Both the position numbers and the translations under genes were made by a program. A stretch of 42,470 nucleotides of DNA from Alphaproteobacteria bacterium (lineage in GTDB: Bacteria > Pseudomonadota > Alphaproteobacteria > Reyranellales > Reyranellaceae), in contig CANJHI010000025.1 in NCBI GenBank assembly GCA_947474005.1, positions 1-42,470 of the forward strand, given 5' to 3'. Under the pieces are notes generated by a model. The model searched no databases. It saw only the letters and a list, made by a program, of their open reading frames with translations, and was not told the origin of the DNA. Positions 33,659-42,470 of this stretch are shown one piece after another. How positions within the stretch are numbered: position 1 is the stretch's first letter; every line of letters begins with the position of its first letter.

Positions 33659-35245
33659 ATGAGCCTCGCGCGCTCCATCGCCACGGTCGGCAGCTTTACG
33701 CTGATCAGCCGGGTCGTTGGTTTCGTGCGCGACATCGCGCTGTCGGCTGTCCTCGGCTCCGGCGCGGTGGCCGATGCCTTCTTCGTGGCGTTCAAGCTGC
33801 CGAACTTCTTCCGCCGCCTGTTCGCCGAGGGCGCTTTCTCCGCGGCCTTCGTGCCCTTGTTCGCCCGCGAACTCCACGAGCGCGGACGGGAGGAAGCGCT
33901 GGCCTTTGCGCGCCAGGCGCAGGCGGCGTTGCTGCTGGTGCTGGTGCCGTTCACGGTGCTGCTGATCCTGGCCATGCCCTGGGTGATGGCGGTACTGGCG
34001 CCCGGCATGCGCGACGATCCTCCGACCTTCGCGCTGGCTGTCGAGTTCGGCCGCATCACCTTTCCCTACCTACTGTTCATCTCGCTGGTCTCCCTCTACG
34101 GCGGCGTGCTGAACAGCATCGACCGCTTCGCCCATGTCGCGGCGACCCCCATACTCCTGAACCTCACCCTGATCGGCGCCGTTCTCGGCCTCACGCCCTT
34201 CCTGCCCAGCAGCGGCCATGCTGCCGCACTCGGCGTGGCCATCGCCGGCGTCCTGCAATGGCTGTGGCTGCTGGTGGCCTGCACGCGCGATGGCGTCGGC
34301 ATGGCGCTGGTGCGACCGCGCTGGACGGCGCGTGTGGCAAGGCTGGTCAAACTCGCCACACCTGTCGCCATCGGCGGTGGCGTGCAGCAGATCAGCACCA
34401 TGCTCGACGTGGTCTGGGCCTCGCTGCTGCCGGTCGGCACGATCTCGGCGCTTTACTATGCCGACCGCATCGCGCAACTGCCCCTGGGCGTGGTCGGCAT
34501 CGCCATCGGCACCGCGCTGCTGCCGTTGCTGGCCCGCGAGCTGCGTGCCGGCCGCACGGCCTCGGCGATGGCCAACCAGAACCGGGCCATTGAATACGGA
34601 CTGCTGTTCAGCCTGCCGGCCGCATTGGCCCTGTGGCTGCTGGCCGAGCCCATCATCCGCATCCTGTTCGAGCACGGCCGCTTCACCGCCCAGGACACGG
34701 CACGCACCGCGGCCGCACTCGCAGCCTTCGCGATCGGCCTGCCGGCCTTCGTCGTCGTGAAGGCGCTGACGCCGGGCTTCTTCGCCCGCGAGGACACACG
34801 GACGCCGCTCTATATCGCGATTGCCGCGATCGCGACCAACGTCGCGTTGAACATCGCCTTCCTCTACGGCACGACGTTGGCCCAATTCGGCATTGCGCTC
34901 GCCTCGTCCCTGTCGGGCTGGTTGAACGCCGCCCTTCTGGCCGCGGTCCTGTTGCTCCGCAAACACTGGTCGCCCGATGGACGGCTCTCGTCCCGGAGCT
35001 TACGCATGATGATCGCCACGCTGGGCATGGGCGCTGCGCTGTGGGGCGCGCTCGCCTGGCTCACGCCGCTGCTGGCACACGGCAATCTGGCCGGCATAGC
35101 GGCCCTGATGGGTGTCTGCGCGCTGGGTGGCGCGGCCTATGCAACACTGGGCGCACTGCTGCGCATCATCAGACTGTCGGAGCTGCGCTACGTGCTGCGC
35201 CGCCAGCCCGGCCTCAGAGCAACCGACCCAGGCGAACAACCGTAA
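33659..35245 (+). CDS. murJ: Lipid II flippase MurJ
   Basis: A 528-aa inner-membrane protein with about 14 hydrophobic segments. It moves lipid-linked peptidoglycan precursor across the membrane. The N-terminal RSIATVGSFTLISRVVGFVRDIALSAVLGSGAVADAFFVAFKLPNFFRRLFAEGAFSAAFVPLF is the family signature, with the conserved Arg cluster and FAEGA. ISALYYADRIAQLPLGVVGIAIGTALLP and FFAREDTRTPLYIA also match. Only a weak purine stretch precedes the ATG. Its 3' end overlaps the convergent deacylase gene by 32 bp. In many alphaproteobacteria trpS follows closely; here it is 4.3 kb away. Confidence 0.95.
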   Translation: MSLARSIATVGSFTLISRVVGFVRDIALSAVLGSGAVADAFFVAFKLPNFFRRLFAEGAFSAAFVPLFARELHERGREEALAFARQAQAALLLVLVPFTVLLILAMPWVMAVLAPGMRDDPPTFALAVEFGRITFPYLLFISLVSLYGGVLNSIDRFAHVAATPILLNLTLIGAVLGLTPFLPSSGHAAALGVAIAGVLQWLWLLVACTRDGVGMALVRPRWTARVARLVKLATPVAIGGGVQQISTMLDVVWASLLPVGTISALYYADRIAQLPLGVVGIAIGTALLPLLARELRAGRTASAMANQNRAIEYGLLFSLPAALALWLLAEPIIRILFEHGRFTAQDTARTAAALAAFAIGLPAFVVVKALTPGFFAREDTRTPLYIAIAAIATNVALNIAFLYGTTLAQFGIALASSLSGWLNAALLAAVLLLRKHWSPDGRLSSRSLRMMIATLGMGAALWGALAWLTPLLAHGNLAGIAALMGVCALGGAAYATLGALLRIIRLSELRYVLRRQPGLRATDPGEQP

Positions 35246-36158
35246 CGCCGGCCCTGAGCGGCCGGTTGATCGACGGCATCACCAGCACACAGTTGTCGTA
35301 GGGCGTCGTCACCGGCTCGCCGTCGTCGTGGCCCAGCACGGTGCCGGCCTTGGCGATCACTTCCTGGCCTTCGAAGCGCTTCGCCGGCGTGAAGTTGCCG
35401 CGCTTGGTGGCGATGGCATGGGTCACCTGGACGACGCGCTGCCCGGACGGCGTCGGCTGCTTCCAGCCCGCCGGCAGGTCAGCTTCCTCCACGATCCCCG
35501 TCTCGACGAGGAAGCGGGCCGTCACGTCCTTGGCCACCTCGACAGACGAGGCCCGCCAGTGCTGGCCGGTCTCGATCAGCAGCGCGGTCTTGGTGTCCTT
35601 GGGGTCGCCGAAGCCACCATAATCGCGCATGCGCATGCCGGCGGCATGGCCGCGGTCGCGCACGATGTCGACCGGCGCGCCGAGCTTCTGCGCCAGCGCC
35701 ACGCCGCGATCGAGCGGCCCGCACAGCATCAACGGCACGCAATCATCATGCATGGAATGAAGGTCGAGCAGGAAGTCGGCGCATTCGACGAAGGGTTTGA
35801 TCACCTGCGCCCGCCGGGTTTCCAGCGTAGTCGCCGGCTGGTCGAGCCGGCCCCAGGTGCGGTTGAAATCCTCGTCGATCATGCGCGACTTGAAGGGGTT
35901 CTTGGCGTCGAAGCTGAGATAGGCCTCGATGTTGTTGAACGAGAAGATGAGCGTGCCCTGGCGCGGCTTCAGTCCGGCTGCAAGCAAGGCATCGACCACG
36001 ATCGCACCCGAGACCTCGTTGCCGTGGGTGAGGGCCGCCACCATCACGGTCGGCCCCGGCTTGCCGCTGTCGCGGACATGGACGTAGGGCGCGGCGCCGC
36101 CGGTCTCCCAGCGCCTGAGGTCGGGAAAGTCGAATTCTATCGGCGGGTTGTCGGACAT
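35214..36158 (-). CDS. Succinylglutamate desuccinylase/aspartoacylase-family zinc deacylase
   Basis: A 314-aa M14-like metallohydrolase. VMVAALTHGNEVSGAIVVDALL has the HxxE zinc pair (H45, E48). FLLDLHSMHDD provides the third zinc His. LIETGQHW contains the likely catalytic Glu. The C-terminal part (about 225-314) is the beta-rich domain of the family. It removes an acyl group from an N-acylated amino acid or similar amide; the substrate is unknown. It is divergent from the MFS gene (72-bp gap), which may import its substrate. Confidence 0.87.
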   Translation of the reverse strand: MSDNPPIEFDFPDLRRWETGGAAPYVHVRDSGKPGPTVMVAALTHGNEVSGAIVVDALLAAGLKPRQGTLIFSFNNIEAYLSFDAKNPFKSRMIDEDFNRTWGRLDQPATTLETRRAQVIKPFVECADFLLDLHSMHDDCVPLMLCGPLDRGVALAQKLGAPVDIVRDRGHAAGMRMRDYGGFGDPKDTKTALLIETGQHWRASSVEVAKDVTARFLVETGIVEEADLPAGWKQPTPSGQRVVQVTHAIATKRGNFTPAKRFEGQEVIAKAGTVLGHDDGEPVTTPYDNCVLVMPSINRPLRAGVTVVRLGRLL

Positions 36159-36230
36159 GATCTAGAACCCTTACGAGGTTGCACCATTCCTTCGCACGCG
36201 CCATGGCGAGGGACAAGACGGGGGAAACAG

Positions 36231-37526
36231 ATGACGCGTACCCGCTACCGGTGGTTCATCGTCTTCCTTCTGTTCGCGATCACCGGCGTAAACTATATCG
36301 ACCGCGCGGCCATTTCCTACGCCATCCCCGCGATGCAGCGCGATCTCGGCCTCTCGCCGGGGGACACCGGCACCATCCTGGGCGCCTTTGGCCTCGGCTA
36401 TGCCCTCACCACCCTGTTCGGCGGTTTCGCCGTGGACCGCTATGGCGCCCGCATCGTCCTCACCGTCGCCGCCGTCCTGTGGAGCCTGTCGATCGGGGCA
36501 ACGGCGCTCGCGAGTGGCTTCGCGGTCCTCTACGCGGCGCGCGTGCTGCTGGGCGTCTCGGAAGGCCCCAACTTTCCGGCCCTGACCGGCGCCGTCAGCA
36601 ACTGGCTGTCGCCGCACGAGCGCGCGACCGCACTGGGTAACGCGCTGTTCGCCGTGCCGCTGGCGCTCGCGGTTGGCGGACCGATCGTCACGCAGCTTCT
36701 GGGCTGGTTCGACTGGCGCTACACCTTCGCCGCCCTGTTCGTCCTGTCGGCCACCTGGGTGCCACTGTGGTATTTCCTGTTCCGCGACAATCCGGCCGAG
36801 TCGCGCTTCGTCAATGCCGCGGAACTCGCGCACATCCACACGAATGACCCGTCGGTCACCGCCGCGCCCCATGCGACCCTGAAATCCTGGCCCGAACCCG
36901 GCGTGCTGCGGACGCTCCTCACCAACCGGACGTTGCTCGCCAACTACTGGGCCTTCTTCGTCTTCGGCTACTTCCTGTTCTTCTTCATGACGTGGCTGCC
37001 GAGCTATCTCGAGCGCAAGTACGGGCTCAACCTGCAGACCGTGGGCCTGTTCACGGTGCTGCCCTGGCTTTCGGCCGCGCTCCTGCTATGGCTGTTCGGG
37101 CGCTGGTCCGACTATCTGCTGAAGACCACCGGCCGGCTGCGCATCGCCCGCTCCTATCTCATCGCCGGCAGCCAGTTCGTTGCAGCCCTTGCCGTCGTTC
37201 CGGTGGCCCTCACCGACAATCTCACGGTGGCGATCGCGGGGATCACGGTCGCGGTCGCGGCCTCGATGGGCGCGAACGCGGCCTACTATGCGGTGAACGT
37301 CGACATCGTCCCGCACCGGGCGGCAACGGCGCTCGGCATCATGGATTTCGCCTTCGCCATCGCCGGCTTCCTCGCCCCCGCCATCACCGGCTGGGTGCTG
37401 AACCTGCGCGGCTCGTTCGCCGACGGCTTCCTGCTGATGACGGCGCTCGCGCTCTCATCGGTGCTGGTCGTGCTGCTGTTCCACCATCCCGACCGGGATC
37501 AGGAGAGTCCGGCACCGAAAGCCTGA
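36231..37526 (+). CDS. MFS transporter (ACS / organic-anion type)
   Basis: A 431-aa major facilitator with about 12 helices. RYRWFIVFLLFAITGVNYIDRAAISYAIPAMQRDLGLSP (5-43) carries the NYxDR motif of the anion:cation symporter subfamily (hexuronate, galactonate and phthalate importers). VDRYGARIVL is the loop 2-3 motif, and LGVSEGPNFPALTGAVSNWL is the ACS signature region. Its substrate may be an organic acid or acylated amino acid linked to the divergent deacylase; this is inference. The ATG at 36231 gives the expected N-terminus; the much longer open frame upstream is antisense to the deacylase. Confidence 0.9.
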   Translation: MTRTRYRWFIVFLLFAITGVNYIDRAAISYAIPAMQRDLGLSPGDTGTILGAFGLGYALTTLFGGFAVDRYGARIVLTVAAVLWSLSIGATALASGFAVLYAARVLLGVSEGPNFPALTGAVSNWLSPHERATALGNALFAVPLALAVGGPIVTQLLGWFDWRYTFAALFVLSATWVPLWYFLFRDNPAESRFVNAAELAHIHTNDPSVTAAPHATLKSWPEPGVLRTLLTNRTLLANYWAFFVFGYFLFFFMTWLPSYLERKYGLNLQTVGLFTVLPWLSAALLLWLFGRWSDYLLKTTGRLRIARSYLIAGSQFVAALAVVPVALTDNLTVAIAGITVAVAASMGANAAYYAVNVDIVPHRAATALGIMDFAFAIAGFLAPAITGWVLNLRGSFADGFLLMTALALSSVLVVLLFHHPDRDQESPAPKA

Positions 37527-37529
37527 TCC

Positions 37530-39320
37530 TCAGCCCTCGCGATACCAGTTCGCGAGATCCCAGGTGTTGTTGTCCCAGCCGCTGAGCTCGATCGCGAACC
37601 CGTTGCCCACACCTGCGGTGCCCGGGCGCATCACCAGGGGGATAACGACGACGTTGTTGATCGCGAGTTCGTTCAGCTTGATCAACATCGCGGCACGCTT
37701 GATCGGATCGAGCTCGACCTGGGCCGCCTTGTGGGCGTCGTCATATTCCTGGTTCTGCCAGCGCGTGATGTTGCGGCCCTGCCACTTGTTCTCCTTCGTG
37801 GCCGCTTCCCACGAGCAGAACTGGCGCAGGAAAACCTCGGGATCGGGCGCGTTCATGCCGTTGCTGTATTCCTGCAGGTCGGCATAGAACTTGGTGTAGG
37901 TGTCGGGATTGGCGACATCGGACGAGAAGAAAACCGACGCCGTCACCGACTTCAGCTCCATGTCGATGCCGGCCTTCTGGGCCGCCTGCTTGATGATCGC
38001 CTGCGTCTTCTGACGCGGCTGGTTGATCGAGGTCTGGTAGACGAACTTCAGCTTCTTGCCGCCCTTGGCGCGGATACCGTCGGCGCCGCGCACCCAGCCC
38101 GCCTTGTCCAGGAGGGCGTTGGCCTTGTCGACGTCGAACTCGAACTTGGTCGTCTTCGAGCGGAAGCGTTCCGGATTGTTGATGTAGTTTGCGGTGGCGA
38201 TGCCGGTGCGGCCGTAGATGTGCTTCTCGATCGAATCCTTGTCGATCAGGAGCGCCAGCGCCTGGCGCACCGCCGGATCCGACAGGGTCGGATGCTTCGT
38301 CTTCAGGCTCGAACGCTCGCCATCGATCTCCGTCCACGGATCGGTGTTGTTGATCTGCATGTGCTCGATGCCGCCGCCAGGCGTGACGACGACGCGCCCC
38401 TTGCCGCCCTTTTCCATGCGAAGGAGAATCTCGTCCTCGACCTGCAGGTTCCAGGCGAAGTGATATTCGCCGGTCTGCAGTACGGCGCGCGCCGCCGATA
38501 CCGCGTCACCACCGCCCTTCATCTCGATGGCGTCGAAATGCGGCCGGTTGGGCTCGTGATAGTCCATGTTGATCTCGCCGGTGACGAGATCGCCCGGCTT
38601 GAAGTCCTTGAATTTGTAGGGGCCGGTGCCGACCGGCTTCAGGTTGGTCGGCGCATCGCGCGACTTTTCGCCGATGTAGTCGGCGAACAGGTGCTTGGGA
38701 ATGATGCCGCCAGCCCAGCCGACGAAGGTGTCGGCCCAGAAGGGCGTCGGCTGCTTGAACTTCACGACGACCGTGTGGGCGTCGATCTTCTCGACCGTGA
38801 CGTCCTTGTAGGAGCCGCTGGAGACGGTCGCCGTCGCGGGATTGCTGGCGTAGGCCCAAGTGAAGACGACGTCGTCTGCCGTCAAGGGCTGGCCGTCGTG
38901 CCATCGCACGCCCTGCTTGATTTTCCAGGTCACCGACTTTCCGTCGGCGGCGAGCGTGCCGTCCTCACGGCTCGGAATGGAGGCGGCGAGCTTGGGGCTC
39001 AGGTTGCCCTCGCGATCCCAGGCGGCCAGCGGCTCGTAGAACAGGCGGCAGGCATCCTGGTCCTTGGTACCGACGGCAAAGTGCGGATTGAGCAAGGTCG
39101 GTCCCTGCCACCAGATGACCTTCAGCAGCCCGCCGCCGCCGCGCTTGGTCGGCTTGTAGGCCGATCTGGTCTGGGCCATTGCCACGCCCGACAGGGCGAG
39201 AAGCTGCGTCGCCATCGGCGCGGTGAGCCCCACCACCGCCATCCGTCGCACGAAAGAACGGCGGGAGAGTCCGCCCGTCTTCACCCGGTCGATCAGACCG
39301 CGCAAGCCACGTTCGTCCAT
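37530..39320 (-). CDS. Tat-exported ABC transporter substrate-binding protein, family 5 (peptide/nickel type)
   Basis: A 596-aa periplasmic binding protein. A twin-arginine signal is seen in LSRRSFVRRMAVVGLTAPMATQLLALSGVAMA (19-50). The mature protein has the SBP_bac_5 layout: LFYEPLAAWDREGNLSPKLAAS, VTWKIKQGVRWHDGQPLTADDVVFTWAY and PVGTGPYKFKDFKPGD. It binds oligopeptides or similar ligands for an ABC importer. No permease or ATPase gene is adjacent, so it is an orphan. GGAGG lies 7 nt before the ATG. It converges with the MFS gene, 3 bp between stops. Confidence 0.92.
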   Translation of the reverse strand: MDERGLRGLIDRVKTGGLSRRSFVRRMAVVGLTAPMATQLLALSGVAMAQTRSAYKPTKRGGGGLLKVIWWQGPTLLNPHFAVGTKDQDACRLFYEPLAAWDREGNLSPKLAASIPSREDGTLAADGKSVTWKIKQGVRWHDGQPLTADDVVFTWAYASNPATATVSSGSYKDVTVEKIDAHTVVVKFKQPTPFWADTFVGWAGGIIPKHLFADYIGEKSRDAPTNLKPVGTGPYKFKDFKPGDLVTGEINMDYHEPNRPHFDAIEMKGGGDAVSAARAVLQTGEYHFAWNLQVEDEILLRMEKGGKGRVVVTPGGGIEHMQINNTDPWTEIDGERSSLKTKHPTLSDPAVRQALALLIDKDSIEKHIYGRTGIATANYINNPERFRSKTTKFEFDVDKANALLDKAGWVRGADGIRAKGGKKLKFVYQTSINQPRQKTQAIIKQAAQKAGIDMELKSVTASVFFSSDVANPDTYTKFYADLQEYSNGMNAPDPEVFLRQFCSWEAATKENKWQGRNITRWQNQEYDDAHKAAQVELDPIKRAAMLIKLNELAINNVVVIPLVMRPGTAGVGNGFAIELSGWDNNTWDLANWYREG

Positions 39321-39551
39321 TGGCTGCCTCCATCCAGAGTGTCGATGCCGTCCCTGACGCTCCCGCTATCCTGCAAGATGCGTGCGAGACGGATGGGACC
39401 AGTCCCGGTCGACCGCGTCAACGGCGCGAGCAATGGGCCGCCTTGATTACCGCGGCGGTCTGGGCGATACCGCCCCACCCTCGCCCTCCACCGGCAGGGT
39501 GCGCGGAGGTCCAAACCCCGTGCCTTCCACCTCGAGCGGAGTCCACATCCC

Positions 39552-40634
39552 ATGCCTGACGTGACCACGAGTCCGAATCCCGGCGCAGACGCGCCCAACC
39601 CGCACCTCACGCCCTACGCCGCCCGCGGCCTCAAGGGCCGGATCCTTTCGGGGGTGCAGCCCACCGGCAATCACCATCTCGGCAATTACCTGGGCGCCAT
39701 CCGCAACTTCGCGCGCCTACAGGGCGACTACGAATGCCTGTACTGCGTGGTCGACCAGCACGCGATCACCGTGCCGCAGGACCCCAAGATGCTCGCGGCC
39801 CAGACGCGCGAGATCGCCTCGGCCTTCCTGGCGGCCGGCGTCGACGGTTCCAAGCAGATCATCTTCAACCAGTCGATGGTGCCCGAGCACGCGCAGCTCG
39901 CGTGGATCTTCAATTGCGTCGCCCGCATGGGCTGGATGAGCCGCATGACGCAGTTCAAGGAGAAGGCCGGCAAGGACCGCGAGAACGTGTCGCTGGGCCT
40001 GTTCGCCTATCCGGCGCTGATGGCGGCCGACATCCTGATCTACAAGGCCACGCACGTGCCGGTCGGCGAGGACCAGAAGCAGCATCTCGAGCTGACGCGC
40101 GACATCGCCATCAAGTTCAACAACGACTTCGCCCAGCCCGACTTCTTCCCGATCACCGAGCCGCTGATCTTCGGCGCGGCGACGCGCGTCATGAGCCTGC
40201 GCGATGGCACCAAGAAGATGAGCAAGTCCGACCCGTCGGACTATTCGCGCATCAACCTCACCGACGATGCCGACGCGATCGCCCAGAAGATCCGCCGCGC
40301 CAAGACCGATCCTCTGCCGATGCCCGACACGCTGGAAGACGCGGAGAAGCGGCCCGACGCCGACAATCTGCTGGGCATCTACGCAGCCCTCGCCGACCAG
40401 GAGAAGGACGCCGTCGTCGCCCAGTTCGCGGGCAAGCAGTTCTCCGAGTTCAAGGCGGCGCTGACCGAACTCGCCGTCGCCAAGCTAGGCCCGATCGGTG
40501 CCGAGATGCAGCGGCTGATGAAAGATCCGGGACACGTCGACGGCGTGTTGCGGGGCGGCGCCGCGCGCGCTCGCGCGCTTGCCGGACCGATCCTCGCAGA
40601 GGTTTATGAGACCGTGGGCTTTTTGAAGCCCTGA
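39552..40634 (+). CDS. trpS: Tryptophanyl-tRNA synthetase
   Basis: A 360-aa class Ic synthetase charging tRNA-Trp. [19 protein letters not shown] (31-49) contains the HIGH-equivalent NHHLG, and [10 protein letters not shown] (221-230) is the KMSKS loop. [21 protein letters not shown] lies in the Trp-binding region. A 25-residue N-terminal extension precedes the catalytic core. The 231-bp gap upstream (39321-39551) shows no clear promoter, hairpin or small ORF. Downstream are GC-rich palindromes and an IS element. Confidence 0.96.
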   Translation: MPDVTTSPNPGADAPNPHLTPYAARGLKGRILSGVQPTGNHHLGNYLGAIRNFARLQGDYECLYCVVDQHAITVPQDPKMLAAQTREIASAFLAAGVDGSKQIIFNQSMVPEHAQLAWIFNCVARMGWMSRMTQFKEKAGKDRENVSLGLFAYPALMAADILIYKATHVPVGEDQKQHLELTRDIAIKFNNDFAQPDFFPITEPLIFGAATRVMSLRDGTKKMSKSDPSDYSRINLTDDADAIAQKIRRAKTDPLPMPDTLEDAEKRPDADNLLGIYAALADQEKDAVVAQFAGKQFSEFKAALTELAVAKLGPIGAEMQRLMKDPGHVDGVLRGGAARARALAGPILAEVYETVGFLKP

Positions 40635-40643
40635 CCCCCCTCC

Positions 40644-40682
40644 GCCCCTACGGGGCACCTCCTCCGCTACGCGAGGGAGGAG
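40644..40682. repeat. GC-rich double hairpin after trpS
   Basis: GCCCC-TAC-GGGGC (40644-40656) is followed by CTCCTCC (40659-40665), a 10-nt loop and GGAGGAG (40676-40682). The second hairpin resembles the palindrome at 1-22. The pair may end trpS transcription; the block also looks like the dispersed intergenic repeats common in GC-rich alphaproteobacteria. Confidence 0.55.
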
Positions 40683-40742
40683 AAGGAAAGCGCTACTCCT
40701 CCCCCGTCTCGGGCAGGGCTATCGCATGTGGACCCTTCCGTC

Positions 40743-40774
40743 GTCCTGAGCGGAGCGAAGCGCAGTCGAAGGAC
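40743..40774. repeat. Dispersed repeat, second copy of the GTCCTGAGCGGAGCGAAG type
   Basis: GTCCTGAGCGGAGCGAAGCG begins a 32-bp imperfect palindrome that ends in GTCGAAGGAC. Its left part matches the left arm of the element at 14924-14941, and its end matches the TCCTTCG arm in inverted form. It lies between trpS and the transposase gene. Confidence 0.65.
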
Positions 40775-40863
40775 CTCTTTTCATTTCGATAAGCCGCGGA
40801 ATAAACCTAAAAACGGCAGTTGTGCAATTCCCGTCTGTTTGAAACTCGTGCAAATTCAGGGGC

Positions 40864-42417
40864 ATGACCAACGATCTCGCACTCTCCAGGCCTCACCTTC
40901 CGGGTGATCAAACTACGGTTGTAGAGCGTGGCGCGCCGCCGGGCGTTAGCCTCGACAGTTTCGGCGGTCCCGTTCGGATCAAATGGGACGAAGGGGCCAG
41001 TCTGACGCCGCTCGGGCAATTGCCTTTCTTCGTCGATTTTCTGAAAACGGCGGGTCTATTCGACGCCTTCATCGCCGATTGCCCGCTGCGTTACACCAGC
41101 GGGAATGCACCGGGGAAACGCGATGTCTTCGGCACGGCGATGTTGTCGATCCTGTCGGGGCACAAACATTACGCGCATATCGCGGCGTTGCGCGGCGATG
41201 GCGTGCTTCCGGAACTTCTCGACATGAAGAAGATTGTCAGCGAGGACTCGGTGCGCCGCGGCTTCGCGGCGATGGGCGAGGCGGAGAGCTCGACATTGCT
41301 GCAGGGGCATCTCGATCATTGCACGGCGGCGCTTCTCGCCGAGCCGTGGGTTCTCGACATGGATACGACGGTGAAGCCGCTCTACGGCCACCAACAAGGC
41401 GCGGTGGTCGGCTACAATCCGAAGAAGCCGGGGCGTCCTAGTCACACGTACCACACCTTCGCGATGGCGGGGACGCGTCTCATCATCGATGTCGATGTGC
41501 GCGCCGGCAATCAGCACGCATCGAACTATTCGGCGCCGGGCCTGTGGGCCTGGTTCGACCGCACGCCGCGGGATCAATGGCCGGCGCTGGTGCGCGGCGA
41601 CGCGGGCTTCGGCAACGAAGCGATTATGCGCGAGGCCGAACAGCGCGATTTGCCATATCTGTTCAAGTTGCGGCTGACGTCCAACGTCAAACGCATGATC
41701 GCGCGCCTGTCACCGCGCGACGAATGGGTCGACGCGGGCCAGGGCTGGGGGGCGAGGGAGAGCGAGGTCCGGCTCGAAGGCTGGGGCCGGCAACGCCGCG
41801 TGATCGTGCTGCGGCGGCCCGTGACGGGAGGGCTGGCGACATCGGCGAAGAACCAGCATGGTCAGCAACAATTGTGTTTCGCCGACATCGCCCCGGGCGG
41901 CGAGCTTTACGAATACCAGGTTCTGGCGACGACGCTGGAGGCGCCGATCGAAAGTTTCGGCCAACTGTACCGGGATCGCGGCGACGACGAGAATATTTTC
42001 GACGAGCTGAAGAACCAGTGGGGCTGGGGCGGGTTCACCACGCACGATCTGGCGCGGTGCCGCCTCAGCGCGCGGCTCGTCGCGCTTATTTACAACTGGT
42101 GGAACATTTTCTCGAGACTGGCCGAGCCCGACAGGCATCTGGAAGCCGTCACCAGCCGGCCATTGTTGCTGCACGCGGTCGCTTCGCGGACAAAGCATGC
42201 GCGACAGACGACGATCACCATCGCCAGCTCGCACGCCAAAGCCGGACATGTCGCCCGCGCGCTGCGCGCCGTGGCGACGTTCTTGCGCCGCCTCGTCGAA
42301 AGTGCGGAGCAGTTGAAGCGAGGGCAAATCTGGACCGCCATCCTCGCCAGAGCCTTCCAAAAGTTCCTCGAAGGCCGCCCGCTACGCCCGCCGCCGCGAC
42401 TTGTCGCGCCCGCGTGA
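40864..42417 (+). CDS. IS1380-family transposase
   Basis: A 517-aa apparently intact DDE transposase. WVLDMDTTVKPLYGHQQGAVVGYNPKKPGRPSHTYHTF (about 157-194) has the first catalytic Asp and the GYNPKKPGRPSH block typical of IS1380. ALVRGDAGFGNEAIMREAEQRDLPYLFKLRLT has the second Asp. YRDRGDDENIFDELKNQWGWGGF supplies the catalytic Glu in the DENIFDELK context. No internal stop or frameshift is seen. It cuts and joins DNA at the element's terminal repeats. AGGGG lies immediately before the ATG. Confidence 0.9.
   Translation: MTNDLALSRPHLPGDQTTVVERGAPPGVSLDSFGGPVRIKWDEGASLTPLGQLPFFVDFLKTAGLFDAFIADCPLRYTSGNAPGKRDVFGTAMLSILSGHKHYAHIAALRGDGVLPELLDMKKIVSEDSVRRGFAAMGEAESSTLLQGHLDHCTAALLAEPWVLDMDTTVKPLYGHQQGAVVGYNPKKPGRPSHTYHTFAMAGTRLIIDVDVRAGNQHASNYSAPGLWAWFDRTPRDQWPALVRGDAGFGNEAIMREAEQRDLPYLFKLRLTSNVKRMIARLSPRDEWVDAGQGWGARESEVRLEGWGRQRRVIVLRRPVTGGLATSAKNQHGQQQLCFADIAPGGELYEYQVLATTLEAPIESFGQLYRDRGDDENIFDELKNQWGWGGFTTHDLARCRLSARLVALIYNWWNIFSRLAEPDRHLEAVTSRPLLLHAVASRTKHARQTTITIASSHAKAGHVARALRAVATFLRRLVESAEQLKRGQIWTAILARAFQKFLEGRPLRPPPRLVAPA
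40864..42417 (+). mobile_element. IS1380-family insertion sequence, ends not resolved
   Basis: The element is recognised from its transposase only; coordinates given are those of the gene. Comparing 40790-40863 with 42418-42470 I found no convincing terminal inverted repeat or target duplication. The left end should lie between the repeat at 40774 and the gene, and the right end may be beyond the window. Confidence 0.7.
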
Positions 42418-42470
42418 TGCAACCAGAGGTCTAACCACGCTACAGATCAACGTGCCAGAGCAACGACAAC

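Noticed and set aside
40790-40863. Left terminal inverted repeat of the IS1380 element
   Set aside because: No stretch here is convincingly complementary to 42418-42470; the right end may lie outside the window.

Overview
The window is 42.5 kb of GC-rich, densely packed bacterial DNA. The sdhCDAB order, the mesaconyl-CoA hydratase plus CoA-ester lyase pair, an Aap-type amino-acid binding protein, CaiB/BaiF CoA-transferases, Bug/TctC binding proteins and the murJ/trpS neighbourhood all point to an alphaproteobacterium. A soil or aquatic Rhodospirillales/Reyranella-like genome is my guess from gene content; there is no rRNA or tRNA here to confirm it. Proteins were assigned from motifs and remembered family resemblance, not from searches.

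Layout. 1-6620 (minus strand): CoA-ester lyase and mesaconyl-CoA hydratase (ethylmalonyl-CoA pathway type), then sdhC-sdhD-sdhA-sdhB, then an aapJ-like binding protein at the left edge. 6724-8293 (plus): pyridoxal kinase and a LysE exporter. 8340-8930 (minus): a RutE-like nitroreductase whose 3' end carries tandem copies of its own last codons and stop. 9072-11331 (plus): a translationally coupled radical SAM / GT2 / DUF2064 glycosyltransferase operon. 11306-16391 (minus): TPR-glycosyltransferase, asd, a TctC-type binding protein and a sulfatase. 16506-19284 (plus): two tandem CaiB/BaiF CoA-transferases and a DUF962 protein.

19316-25532 is an arsenic-resistance island built around two divergent arsR genes. 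Leftward run arsR1, a flavoprotein monooxygenase with a cysteine-pair tail (ArsO-like) and two MFS transporters. Rightward run arsR2, arsC and acr3. The intergenic region holds a perfect inverted repeat and two promoters so close to the ATGs that both regulators look leaderless. 25600-28816 is a small catabolic island: SDR, VOC protein and GntR regulator on minus, an acyl-CoA-dehydrogenase-like flavoenzyme on plus, with a 14-bp palindrome over the divergent promoters.

29047-33530 (plus) is a housekeeping-type run: an unrecognised HTH protein that seems to start at ACG, then CnoX/YbbN, a LON-substrate-binding-domain protein, a Trm112-like protein, a DUF971 protein and an FAD monooxygenase. 33659-40634 holds murJ and trpS, often neighbours in alphaproteobacteria, here separated by a deacylase-type metallopeptidase, an MFS transporter and a Tat-exported peptide-binding protein. 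The right edge is an IS1380-family transposase. Dispersed palindromic repeats lie at 1-22, 14924-14980, 40644-40682 and 40743-40774.

No gene-free stretch exceeds 300 bases. The longest gaps (28817-29046, 39321-39551, 40635-40863) hold a promoter/leader, nothing recognisable, and repeats, respectively.
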